This document shows positions 1 to 6,788 of a stretch of DNA of 39,456 nucleotides, in pieces. The notes under the pieces were generated by a model. That model saw only the letters and a list, made by a program, of their open reading frames with translations. It was not told where the DNA came from and ran no database searches. The stretch spans positions 1 through 39,456 of the forward strand of contig JAUVFR010000010.1 of assembly GCA_030594205.1 (NCBI GenBank), in the 5' to 3' direction. The first letter of the stretch is position 1, and each line of letters starts with the position of its first letter. The position numbers and the translations under genes are program-made. The DNA comes from Methanobacteriota archaeon. Its GTDB lineage: Archaea > Thermoplasmatota > Thermoplasmata > RBG-16-68-12 > JAJISG01.

Positions 1-4
1 CGCC

Positions 5-1006
5 ATGGCGGGGAAGGTCCTCCAGGACGTACCGACCCTGAGCTTCGCCAGCGGGCAGCGGTTCACCCCTGTGGGGGCCCTCAAGGCCGTGGCCGACTTC
101 CTGGGAGTAGAGGCCAGTTACCCCTGGCTCATGGGTATGAGCGGGGCATCCTTCCGCTCCTCGTGGTCGGACACGTGGGGCCTGGACATGACATACGCCG
201 CCCCGGAAGACCTCGTGAGCAACGGCGCCCAGGCCTTGGGCCTCCGGATGGAGAGTCACGTGAATCTCCCCCTGGAGGAGGCATGGGAGAAGCTCGTAGA
301 CCGACTGGACGCTTCCCTCCCGGTCCTGAGCTGCGGGCTTGCCGGGGCCCCCGAGTTCTGCATCGTTTACGGCTATCGAGAGGACCCGAAGCGCTTGCTC
401 GTCCGTAGCTACTTTGCCAGGGACGAAGGGGAGGTGCCCTTTCAACCATGGATCGGGTGGAACTATGTGGGCTACGGGCGAAACCCCCTGGTCCTCCCGG
501 AGAGGGGGGTGGAGGAGGCCCCCTCTCTCGAAGCGGCCCTTCAGAGGGCGCTCCGATTCTCCCGAGGGGAGGGTCCCCTGACCTCTCAGCTCGAAGCGAA
601 GGGCCTTCAGACGGGAATCGCCTCGTACCGAGCTTGGATTGAGGCCTTGCAGGAGGCCGAGGACGACTTGGAGGGCAAGGCGTTCAACATGGCCCTTAAC
701 CTGAACGCCCTCCTGGATGCCCGACGAACGGCAAGCGAGTTCACGCAAATCCTCGCCGCCATGAATGAGGCATGGCGGTCGAGTCTCGGGCGGGCGGCGG
801 ACCACTACCGGCATCAAGTCTCGGCCCTTGGGGAGGCCCGAAACATCCTGTATTTTCCGCGCGAGGCCCCCGAGGAGGCCGCCATGAGAGCCGCGGAGCA
901 ACTCGCGGACCCGGAGTTGCGGAATCGGTACGCAGATGTCCTTCGGGCCGCCCTCGAGGAGGAAAACCTCTCGTTGGAATGGATCGAGAGGGCCACCGAG
1001 GAGTAG
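5..1006 (+). CDS. BtrH/C39-like hypothetical protein
   Basis: A 333-residue protein with no signal peptide or membrane segment. The N-terminal part (about residues 20-165) resembles, by eye, the BtrH N-terminal / C39-like cysteine-peptidase fold: a conserved-looking MGMSGASFR stretch near residue 44 followed by a strand-rich segment with GLAGAPEFC and VYGY. The C-terminal half (about 170-333) is alpha-helical and looks like the DUF4872-type partner domain. BtrH is an acyl-transfer enzyme in butirosin synthesis; nothing here shows the substrate. The reading frame is open to the window edge, so the ATG at 5 is the first visible start and a longer N-terminus cannot be excluded. The gene is followed by a PadR-controlled pair with its own promoter. 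Family assignment is tentative. Confidence 0.6.
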   Translation: MAGKVLQDVPTLSFASGQRFTPVGALKAVADFLGVEASYPWLMGMSGASFRSSWSDTWGLDMTYAAPEDLVSNGAQALGLRMESHVNLPLEEAWEKLVDRLDASLPVLSCGLAGAPEFCIVYGYREDPKRLLVRSYFARDEGEVPFQPWIGWNYVGYGRNPLVLPERGVEEAPSLEAALQRALRFSRGEGPLTSQLEAKGLQTGIASYRAWIEALQEAEDDLEGKAFNMALNLNALLDARRTASEFTQILAAMNEAWRSSLGRAADHYRHQVSALGEARNILYFPREAPEEAAMRAAEQLADPELRNRYADVLRAALEEENLSLEWIERATEE

Positions 1007-1035
1007 TTTCCCTTCGCGAGAGTGGCGGAAGAAAT

Positions 1036-1069
1036 CTTATATATCGATACCGATATATCGATACCGATA
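1036..1069 (+). promoter_or_regulatory. TATA box overlapping tandem 14-bp operator
   Basis: A TATA-like CTTATATA (1036-1043) runs into two perfect head-to-tail copies of TATCGATACCGATA (1042-1055 and 1056-1069). Each copy begins with the self-complementary TATCGATA. The array ends 1 nt before the GTG at 1071. Since the second gene of the unit is a PadR repressor, autoregulation at these repeats is the simplest reading; this is inference. Confidence 0.65.
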
Positions 1070-1070
1070 G

Positions 1071-1271
1071 GTGATGACGATGGGTCGGTATCGAGGTGTT
1101 CAGGGCGTGATGTGCTTGTGCCCTCCGGGATCCGGCGGCTTCTCCCTCGGCATGGGGCCGGGGGACGAATTCGTCGACGACCTGGAGGAATATAAGGAGC
1201 GTTTGGAGCTGGAAATCCGTCACCTAGAGAAGCGGATCGCCAAGCTGAGGGAGGAGGCCTCTGCCGGGTAG
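1071..1271 (+). CDS. Small coiled-coil protein upstream of PadR regulator (DUF5320-like)
   Basis: A 66-residue protein. The first half is Gly/Pro/Cys-rich (CLCPPGSGGFSLGMGPGDEF) and the second half, from about residue 37, is a charged amphipathic helix with heptad-like spacing, ending in LEKRIAKLREEASAG. This Gly-rich head plus coiled-coil tail resembles the DUF5320 family of short proteins, often found beside metal or redox genes. The start could be GTG 1071, ATG 1074 or ATG 1080; all lie just after the operator repeats. It ends exactly one base before the PadR gene, so the two are almost certainly co-transcribed. The two N-terminal cysteines (CLC) could bind metal. Function is not known. 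Confidence 0.6.
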   Translation: MMTMGRYRGVQGVMCLCPPGSGGFSLGMGPGDEFVDDLEEYKERLELEIRHLEKRIAKLREEASAG

Positions 1272-1640
1272 ATGCCGGCCGCGCTATCCTGTTACTGCGG
1301 GCCCTTCCGCATCAGCTTGGTCCCCCGGGGCCTGTTGAAGCCCGTCATACTCCGCCTGCTCCGCGAGCGGCCGATGCACGGATTCGAAATCATGGAGGAG
1401 GTGACGGCTCGCACCGGGGGCATGTGGCGACCAGGCCCCGGGGCCGTGTATCCGGCCCTTCTCGCGCTGGAAGAGAAGGGCTACGTCACCGTGGGTGAGG
1501 AGGGAGAGCGCGCGAAAAAACCCTACACGATCACCGAAAAAGGCCGGGAAGCCGTCGCCGGTCTCGGCGGTGTCATGGAAGATTGGGAGACCTCCATGGA
1601 CACCCTCGGGAGCCTCCTTACGGTCCAGCTCCCGCGATAG
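1272..1640 (+). CDS. PadR-family transcriptional regulator
   Basis: A 122-residue winged-helix protein. The PadR hallmark is clear: LRERPMHGFEIMEEVTAR (helix 2 and recognition helix region) followed by WRPGPGAVYPALLALEEKGYV and the wing ending in KKPYTITEKGREAV. PadR proteins are dimeric repressors released by small ligands or stress signals. A CYCGPF motif before the domain supplies two cysteines that might sense metal or redox state. The ATG follows the upstream TAG with no gap. The tandem TATCGATACCGATA repeats upstream of the pair are the likely operator. The gene converges on the PEP carboxykinase gene with a 3-nt gap. Target genes beyond its own unit cannot be seen. Confidence 0.85.
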   Translation: MPAALSCYCGPFRISLVPRGLLKPVILRLLRERPMHGFEIMEEVTARTGGMWRPGPGAVYPALLALEEKGYVTVGEEGERAKKPYTITEKGREAVAGLGGVMEDWETSMDTLGSLLTVQLPR

Positions 1641-1643
1641 CCT

Positions 1644-3281
1644 TCAGAATTCCGCGCCTTTCACGATCTCGGGTCGCAGGCCAGGGAAGCCGTTGAGGTA
1701 TTCCCTTCGTTCCTTCCGCAGCGTCTCCACCATGGTCTGAATCTGTCCCTCGTCGTAGAAGCCGCTCAGATCGAACTTCGTCATGTCGACGCCTTCGACC
1801 TTCCCCGGGACCTGGAGGTCCCAATCGCGGTCCTTCTGCCAAGCGATGGTGTCTCGGGCGATTCCCCGGATGATGGCGGCCATTTCCGGAATCTCCACGC
1901 GAAGGACTTTCTGACTGACCACGCGCTTGCCGTCGTCCATGTGGACCACCTCGCCCACCCCTCCCGTGTTCAGGAGGAAGGGCTGTACCCGGTCGCCGGC
2001 GGCATTCAGGAACTGGAAGAAGCGGTTCCCCTCCTCGCTCTTGTTGCCGATGATGAAGGGATTCGTCCCGACCTGCCGGACGGACATGCCCGCTCGACGC
2101 GGGTCGCCTCCGGACGATTCGACAGACTCTCCCAGCATGAAGAAGGCGGCCGCCTGCTCCTTCGTCAGCTTCGCCGCAAGCGGCATGACCGTGTTTCGCC
2201 GGGTGATGAAGGCCACCAGGACCCCGTCCAGTTCCGTGGCGGGGGGAACATCAATGGGTCCCATGGAGTCCCCGAAGGCCGTGCGCTGCATGATGCCTCG
2301 CCCGTTCCCCGTGAGGGTCAGGTCCCCGAGGTCCACCACGGAGTCGTAATCCACCAGGACGTTCTCCAGGACCGCGTCGCCTTGGGTGATGGCATGATAG
2401 ATCAACGGCTGGGTGTCCGGGGTGAGCCCCTCCGTCTTCAGAAAGAACCCCTTCTCCGTTCCGAGGGCCGACCAGTCCTCCCGCAAGAAGACCACGTCGT
2501 CTTGGGCGATGGCGATCCCCTCCCCGTCCTCCGTGAGACCGTGGGTGTGCGCCGTGTGGGTGGTCTTGCCCGTCGCCGTCAGACCCAGAAAGAACATGCT
2601 GTACCGCCGAATGGCTCCGTCGGATCCCCGGGCCTTCAGGATCTTGGAGCCCGCGTGCATGCCGAGCATCCCCTGCCGCTTGGCGTGCCACATGCCGAGC
2701 CGGAGGAAGCCCTTCTTGATCTCGCCATAGTAATCGGAGCCGAGCACGTACGTGGTCGCAATCTCCGGGAAAACGAGAATCTGGCGGTCCTTTTCCTGCC
2801 ACTCAGGAAGGTCCACGAGGGTCATTTTGGGGCCGACCTCGCCCCCATCCGGATCGAAAAGGGCGAGATGGAAGAAGTAAGCCAGGCGGACGACCTCGGG
2901 GCGGTAGGATGAGAGGTAGAGCGTGCAAAGCGGAGAGAATTCGTCGTTCTGACCCATCCGGCGGACCGCACGGAGGAGGGGGGCCTTCTTGACATACGCC
3001 TCCACCAGCGCGACCATCTCGTCCAGCCCGTCAAGGATCTCCTCCTGTCGGGGATTGAGGGACTCTTGGAGGACTTCGGGGCCGCCGACATAGACCGTCA
3101 ACCCCGCGCTGCGACTCCGAACCACCGAGCTGTAGTTGTAGCTTCCTAGGTTGGTCTTGGTTCCGATGCCCTGGGCTTGGCTTCGGAGCTCCTCTCCACT
3201 CGGGGTGGTGACATTTGGACGATCCGCGAGGCCCTCAATGGTGGCGATCACGGAGGCCAGGACGTCCTGAAAACCGCCCAT
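1644..3281 (-). CDS. pckA: Phosphoenolpyruvate carboxykinase (ATP-type)
   Basis: Converts oxaloacetate and ATP to phosphoenolpyruvate, CO2 and ADP, the entry step of gluconeogenesis. The kinase-1a P-loop reads GLTATGKTTHT, followed by the kinase-2-like IAQDDVVF and an NTGGVGEVVH stretch near the C-terminus, with the conserved GRGIMQRTAFGDS block between. The open frame extends to 3482, but the added N-terminus is Arg-rich and unlike the family. A TATA-like CCTTAAGTAA lies at 3302-3310, placing an initiation site at about 3281; this ATG gives 545 residues, normal for the family, and would make the transcript leaderless. An ATG at 3287 is also possible. The gene ends 3 nt from the convergent PadR gene. 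Confidence 0.9.
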   Translation of the reverse strand: MGGFQDVLASVIATIEGLADRPNVTTPSGEELRSQAQGIGTKTNLGSYNYSSVVRSRSAGLTVYVGGPEVLQESLNPRQEEILDGLDEMVALVEAYVKKAPLLRAVRRMGQNDEFSPLCTLYLSSYRPEVVRLAYFFHLALFDPDGGEVGPKMTLVDLPEWQEKDRQILVFPEIATTYVLGSDYYGEIKKGFLRLGMWHAKRQGMLGMHAGSKILKARGSDGAIRRYSMFFLGLTATGKTTHTAHTHGLTEDGEGIAIAQDDVVFLREDWSALGTEKGFFLKTEGLTPDTQPLIYHAITQGDAVLENVLVDYDSVVDLGDLTLTGNGRGIMQRTAFGDSMGPIDVPPATELDGVLVAFITRRNTVMPLAAKLTKEQAAAFFMLGESVESSGGDPRRAGMSVRQVGTNPFIIGNKSEEGNRFFQFLNAAGDRVQPFLLNTGGVGEVVHMDDGKRVVSQKVLRVEIPEMAAIIRGIARDTIAWQKDRDWDLQVPGKVEGVDMTKFDLSGFYDEGQIQTMVETLRKERREYLNGFPGLRPEIVKGAEF

Positions 3282-3301
3282 GCACATTCTATGTGGGGGG
3301 T

Positions 3302-3310
3302 TACTTAAGG
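3302..3310 (-). promoter_or_regulatory. TATA box of the PEP carboxykinase gene
   Basis: On the minus strand this reads CTTAAGTAA, about 21-29 nt before the ATG at 3281. It supports a leaderless transcript and the short start. Confidence 0.55.
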
Positions 3311-3433
3311 GCTCTCCCCGGCCCAGCGCGCTCCCTTGCCGCACCGCTAAGCTTATGCTCGGGCCACGTTTGGAGCGGCCGTTGGCCCTCGACGAGGCCC
3401 ACCGACGGCCGCAGGAAATACGTTTCTCTCGGT

Positions 3434-4042
3434 TCAGGCGGTGGCATCCGCCGACGGGGCGGACCGCTGAAACGGCCTCCACAGACGACGGGTTCCCACC
3501 GCCAAGAGCACGGCGGCGGCCGGGAGCAAAAGAAGACCGAGCAACAGGAGGACCGGATTCAGGGACACGGTCACGGCCCCGGGGGACCCGGGATCCGTGT
3601 CCGTTGCCGCCTCCCCTGCCAGCTGGTCTAGCCGGTAATCCTGCTCAAAGCCGCCGAAGTAGGGATCTGCGGTCGCCGGCCCGGGAAGGGGAGTGAGGGC
3701 GGCGAAGGTCACGAGGATTGCCCCGAGAAGGAGCACGGCGGAGAGACCGAGCAGAATTACGATCTTCGTGTTCTCGGTGGGGTTCAGGAGATCGCGACCC
3801 TTCCACGAGAGACCGTAGTAGACGAAGCCGTGGTCATCAACCCGCTTGACTAGGTCTCCCTCCACGAGCTTCCGAAGGTGGCGATGGACGCCGGCCTTGT
3901 CGATGTCTAGGGCCTCCGCGACCTGCGTGACCGTTCGTCGCATCGGCTCGAGGTTGCGCATGATCTTAAGGCGCGTGTCGGAGGCAAGGGCGAGGAGTGC
4001 CTTCTTGTCGAGGGTGACTCGCATGGGCGATGTCTCGTTCAT
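3434..4042 (-). CDS. Membrane-anchored ArsR-like winged-helix regulator
   Basis: A 202-residue protein: an N-terminal winged helix (VTLDKKALLALASDTRLK, then recognition helix VTQVAEALDIDKAGVHRHLRKL and wing VYYGL), then two hydrophobic segments (TKIVILLGLSAVLLLGAIL and PVLLLLGLLLLPAAAVLLA) separated by an acidic loop of about 45 residues that should lie outside the cell. The DNA-binding domain tethered to two membrane spans suggests a one-component sensor. The frame is open to 4084, but a TATA box at 4061-4070 fits initiation at the ATG at 4042 (MNETSPMRV). The gene lies between the beta-propeller gene and pckA, all on the minus strand, with its own promoter. Targets are unknown. Confidence 0.8.
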   Translation of the reverse strand: MNETSPMRVTLDKKALLALASDTRLKIMRNLEPMRRTVTQVAEALDIDKAGVHRHLRKLVEGDLVKRVDDHGFVYYGLSWKGRDLLNPTENTKIVILLGLSAVLLLGAILVTFAALTPLPGPATADPYFGGFEQDYRLDQLAGEAATDTDPGSPGAVTVSLNPVLLLLGLLLLPAAAVLLAVGTRRLWRPFQRSAPSADATA

Positions 4043-4060
4043 GAGGTATCGCGGTCGGGG

Positions 4061-4070
4061 CATATATCTG
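4061..4070 (-). promoter_or_regulatory. TATA box of the membrane HTH gene
   Basis: Minus-strand CAGATATATG lies 19-28 nt before the ATG at 4042. It sits at the 3' edge of the beta-propeller gene, whose stop is at 4078. Confidence 0.55.
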
Positions 4071-4077
4071 GATGCCC

Positions 4078-5967
4078 TCAACACCAGCTGGTCCCCGATG
4101 GCTCCCCGTAGAGTAGAGAGGCCACCTCGGCGAAATCACCGAGGGAATGGGCTTTCAGGGTCGTGGGGGAGACCGTGTAGAGGTACGCACCAATGTATAG
4201 GGAACGGGTCACCCCGTAGGGACCGGATCCGTACCGGCACGCCTCCTGATCTGCCGGGAGGTGGGATATGCCAGCCCGGAGTTCGAAGCCGCGCTGGGGA
4301 TCAACGGAAAGGACGAGGGCGCCCTGCCAGGGTTCCGTGCCAGGCTCCCAGGGGGGTCGATCATCGGCCGCGTCGAGCCTTCCCACCAGGTGGACGGGGA
4401 GGACCACCAGCCCATCTTCCTCCATGTACAGGAAGGCCTTGTGGTCGTACAGGACGGGGGAGGAACTTCCCCGGTCCCCCGCCAGGTACTTCGCGACCTC
4501 CTTCGGCGCCGTGACGTCGCTGACGTCGAAGAGGGAAAGCTTCAGGCCTTGGAACCAGGCAAAGGTGCCGCTGGGGTCTTCGAGGGTATCCTTCCCCACT
4601 CCGAGGATGTGCGTCTCGTCGATGGGGTGGAGGTACTCGGAGAAACCGGGTATCTTCAGGTAGCCTAGCATCGAGGGCCGCAGCGGGTCGGAGAGATCCA
4701 GGACGAAGAAGGGGTCGACCTTCTGGAACGTCACCAGGTAGCCGAGGTCGCCGACGAAACGGGCGGAGTAGATGCTCTCGCCCGGCGCGAGGCCCTCGAG
4801 GGCGCCAACGACGCGGAGGTCCGGGTCGAGGATGTAGACGTTGTTCACGGGGTCGTCCCACCCGGTCGTGGTCGCCACGCGCAGATAGCTACGGTGTTCA
4901 TCCATGGAGAACTGGTTTAGGAGCCAACCCTCAACGTTCCCCCCGGCCGTCGGGGAGAGGTCCGTGCCTGCGACGGCAATTCGATAGATGGAGGTGAATC
5001 CCGTCTGCTGCACGACCAGATCGGGGATGGGGAAGGCCTGGCCGAGGGGGCCCCACTTTGCGAAAGTCACGTAGAGACTGCCGGGGGACATGTAGACCGT
5101 GGACGTGTAACCTGTGAGGAGCGAGAGGTAACCGACGGCTTTGGTCTCGACGTCGATGGCCACGACGTTCGTGAGCGAGCCTGCACCTGACGCCTCGGGG
5201 TCGTAGTAGATGCGACTTGCGTCGTAGGGCACGCACCGCCTGTCCATGCAGACCATCGGATACGAGGCCTCGTCGTCCTGGACCGAGACCGCCTGCTGAA
5301 GAACGAGGTAGACGACCGTCCCCTTCAAGCGGGAGGCGCTGTAGACTCCGGTGAACTCAAAGACATGGAGGCGCGTGGGTTCGGCGGGGTCGACCGTCGA
5401 GAAGAGCGAGACCAGAGTCCGGCCCTGGGCCATGGGCATCAGGTAATCGACGGCGGGCTGCATGTGGGGGGCATCGAGTCCTGCGTACAGACTCGAGATG
5501 ACCACCAGGATCCCTTCATGGAGGTAGAGACCGAGGACATGCACCTCGCCTTCGCGATCGCCTACTATCGCCTCACCGGATATGCGGGAAACGACCCCCA
5601 TCGAGGCCGGCGGATGCGCTCGGATGAGAACAACCTCCCCTCCCGAAGCGAGGTAGATGAGCTCGCCATCGGTCTTCAGTATGTCCGCCTCATCAACGCC
5701 CGCGACCTGCACGTTGGTTCCCGAGAAGCCCCCCGCGTCGAGCGCCTCAGCGGCCGTGGTGACGTCGTTGAAGGATCCTCCCAAGAGGAAACCCCCCGCC
5801 GCACTCGCATCGGCCTGTTGAAGGGCCACGAGATGTGCGTGGAAGGCGGCGCGGGACCGGAACGAATCGAGCCCAATGCCGTCGCTCACGGTCCCGAAGT
5901 ACGACACCGCGCCCCCGAGTACGAGCATGGAGACGAGAAGACTGACCAAGGCCGCCCTCACGGTCAT
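4078..5967 (-). CDS. Secreted C-terminal beta-propeller protein
   Basis: A protein of about 629 residues exported by an N-terminal hydrophobic segment (RAALVSLLVSMLVLGGAVSYF). It carries the hallmark of the archaeal/bacterial beta-propeller family (pfam09826): NVQVAGVDEADILKTDGELIY, followed by many blade-like repeats such as VFVLDLSDPLRP-type strands, LHPIDETHILGVG and LSLFDVSDVTAPKEV. Members are extracellular and often membrane-bound; ligands are generally unknown. Cysteines near MVCMDRRC and ACRYG may form disulfides. The frame also has a TTG at 5988, but the ATG at 5967 directly precedes the signal segment and is preferred. The gene lies just downstream of tRNA-Met, with a perfect inverted repeat between them. 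Confidence 0.8.
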   Translation of the reverse strand: MTVRAALVSLLVSMLVLGGAVSYFGTVSDGIGLDSFRSRAAFHAHLVALQQADASAAGGFLLGGSFNDVTTAAEALDAGGFSGTNVQVAGVDEADILKTDGELIYLASGGEVVLIRAHPPASMGVVSRISGEAIVGDREGEVHVLGLYLHEGILVVISSLYAGLDAPHMQPAVDYLMPMAQGRTLVSLFSTVDPAEPTRLHVFEFTGVYSASRLKGTVVYLVLQQAVSVQDDEASYPMVCMDRRCVPYDASRIYYDPEASGAGSLTNVVAIDVETKAVGYLSLLTGYTSTVYMSPGSLYVTFAKWGPLGQAFPIPDLVVQQTGFTSIYRIAVAGTDLSPTAGGNVEGWLLNQFSMDEHRSYLRVATTTGWDDPVNNVYILDPDLRVVGALEGLAPGESIYSARFVGDLGYLVTFQKVDPFFVLDLSDPLRPSMLGYLKIPGFSEYLHPIDETHILGVGKDTLEDPSGTFAWFQGLKLSLFDVSDVTAPKEVAKYLAGDRGSSSPVLYDHKAFLYMEEDGLVVLPVHLVGRLDAADDRPPWEPGTEPWQGALVLSVDPQRGFELRAGISHLPADQEACRYGSGPYGVTRSLYIGAYLYTVSPTTLKAHSLGDFAEVASLLYGEPSGTSWC

Positions 5968-6010
5968 GACCTGTCGCAGGCGGTTCAATGGCTATGAAAC
6001 CCCGTTTGGC

Positions 6011-6028
6011 GTTGACCAAAGGGTCAAC
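6011..6028. repeat. Inverted repeat GTTGACC-AAAG-GGTCAAC
   Basis: A perfect 7-bp inverted repeat with a 4-nt loop lies between the 3' end of tRNA-Met and the beta-propeller gene. It could be a hairpin in a tRNA trailer or an operator for the beta-propeller gene; the sequence alone does not decide. Confidence 0.5.
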
Positions 6029-6050
6029 AGAGGAGCGGCTGATTCGAGGA

Positions 6051-6155
6051 TGTCGGGGGCGGGGTTTGAACCCGCGACCTCCGGATTTCCCAGGAGTGCG
6101 CCGTGATTACGAGACCCTATGAGTCCGGCGCTCCACCAGGCTGAGCCACCCCGAC
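6051..6155 (-). tRNA. tRNA-Met(CAT), elongator type, with intron
   Basis: On the minus strand the acceptor stem GTCGGGG (6149-6155) pairs with CCCCGAC and is followed by discriminator A at 6051. The D stem GCTC/GAGC, anticodon stem CCGGA/TCCGG, and T arm GCGGG-TTCAAAC-CCCGC are all intact. The anticodon loop reads C-T-CAT-A then, after an interruption, A. The anticodon CAT is at 6119-6121. An intron of about 31 nt (6087-6117) sits after position 37, the canonical archaeal site. Elongator Met is the likeliest identity; the archaeal Ile2 tRNA also has CAT. The CCA end is not encoded. Confidence 0.9.
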
Positions 6156-6158
6156 GAG

Positions 6159-6175
6159 CGAGGCAATCTGCCTCG
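6159..6175. repeat. Inverted repeat CGAGGCA-ATC-TGCCTCG before tRNA-Met
   Basis: A perfect 7-bp inverted repeat with a 3-nt loop sits 3 nt upstream of the tRNA 5' end, between it and the TATA-like box. It may be an operator or a structured 5' leader removed by RNase P. Confidence 0.5.
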
Positions 6176-6185
6176 ATACATAAGC
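6175..6185 (-). promoter_or_regulatory. TATA-like box of tRNA-Met
   Basis: Minus-strand GCTTATGTATC lies about 20-30 nt before the tRNA 5' end at 6155, the expected archaeal spacing. Confidence 0.45.
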
Positions 6186-6233
6186 CTTCTTTGCGGGAAG
6201 GGGCGCCGAGCCTGTGCGCAGACCATCATCCTT

Positions 6234-6788
6234 ATGGCGAAACGAGGTCTTGGCAAAGGCCGGGTGAAGGGAGAGTCCCAGGACATTTGGCTTCGCCTCA
6301 TGGTGAACGGACGGCGCTGTGACGTCGTCGCGCCCGTCCAGAAGACCCTGCTGGAGGTCCTGCGCGAGGATCTGGGCCTAACGGGAACCAAGCACGGCTG
6401 CGAGCTTGGGGAGTGCGGCACATGCGGGATCCTTGTGAACGACCTCTTCGTTCTCTCCTGCCTCACGCTCCCCGTCGACATACAGGGGAAGGAGGTCACG
6501 ACCGTCGAGGGTCTCGCTCACAACGGGAAGCTCCACCCGCTGCAGCAGGCCTTCTCCGAACTCGGGGCGGCCCAGTGCGGGTACTGCACCCCGGGCTTCC
6601 TCATGGCGGCGAAGGCCCTCCTCGACACCGATCCGTCGCCGACCCGCGAGGCCATTCAAGACGGTCTGAGCGGAAACCTGTGTCGATGCACCGGGTACCT
6701 CAAGATCTTCGAGGCCGTGGAACTGGCGGCCGACCGGATGGGGGCGGAGAGAAGAAAGGCGGCGACCGCCCCCCAGGTGGCGCCATGA
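6234..6788 (+). CDS. hcrC: Molybdenum hydroxylase [2Fe-2S] subunit (4-hydroxybenzoyl-CoA reductase gamma-like)
   Basis: The 184-residue iron-sulfur subunit of a xanthine-oxidase-family enzyme. The plant-ferredoxin-type cluster ligands are Cys56, Cys61, Cys64 and Cys76 (CELGECGTC...C). The second, family-specific cluster in the helical C-terminal domain uses Cys115, Cys118, Cys150 and Cys152 (QCGYCTPG and NLCRCTGY). It passes electrons between the molybdenum site and the FAD subunit. The first 22 residues form an extension of KR-rich sequence; an internal ATG at 6300 would give the more usual N-terminus. It overlaps the next gene by 4 nt (ATGA), so the three subunit genes form one operon. Assignment to the Hcr type rests mainly on the FAD subunit. 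Confidence 0.85.
   Translation: MAKRGLGKGRVKGESQDIWLRLMVNGRRCDVVAPVQKTLLEVLREDLGLTGTKHGCELGECGTCGILVNDLFVLSCLTLPVDIQGKEVTTVEGLAHNGKLHPLQQAFSELGAAQCGYCTPGFLMAAKALLDTDPSPTREAIQDGLSGNLCRCTGYLKIFEAVELAADRMGAERRKAATAPQVAP

Noticed and set aside
1941-2912. 323-codon plus-strand frame
   Set aside because: Antisense to the well-supported PEP carboxykinase gene and of shadow-like composition.
3282-3482. N-terminal extension of PEP carboxykinase to 3482
   Set aside because: The added residues are Arg-rich and unlike the family; a TATA box lies inside this stretch at 3302-3310.
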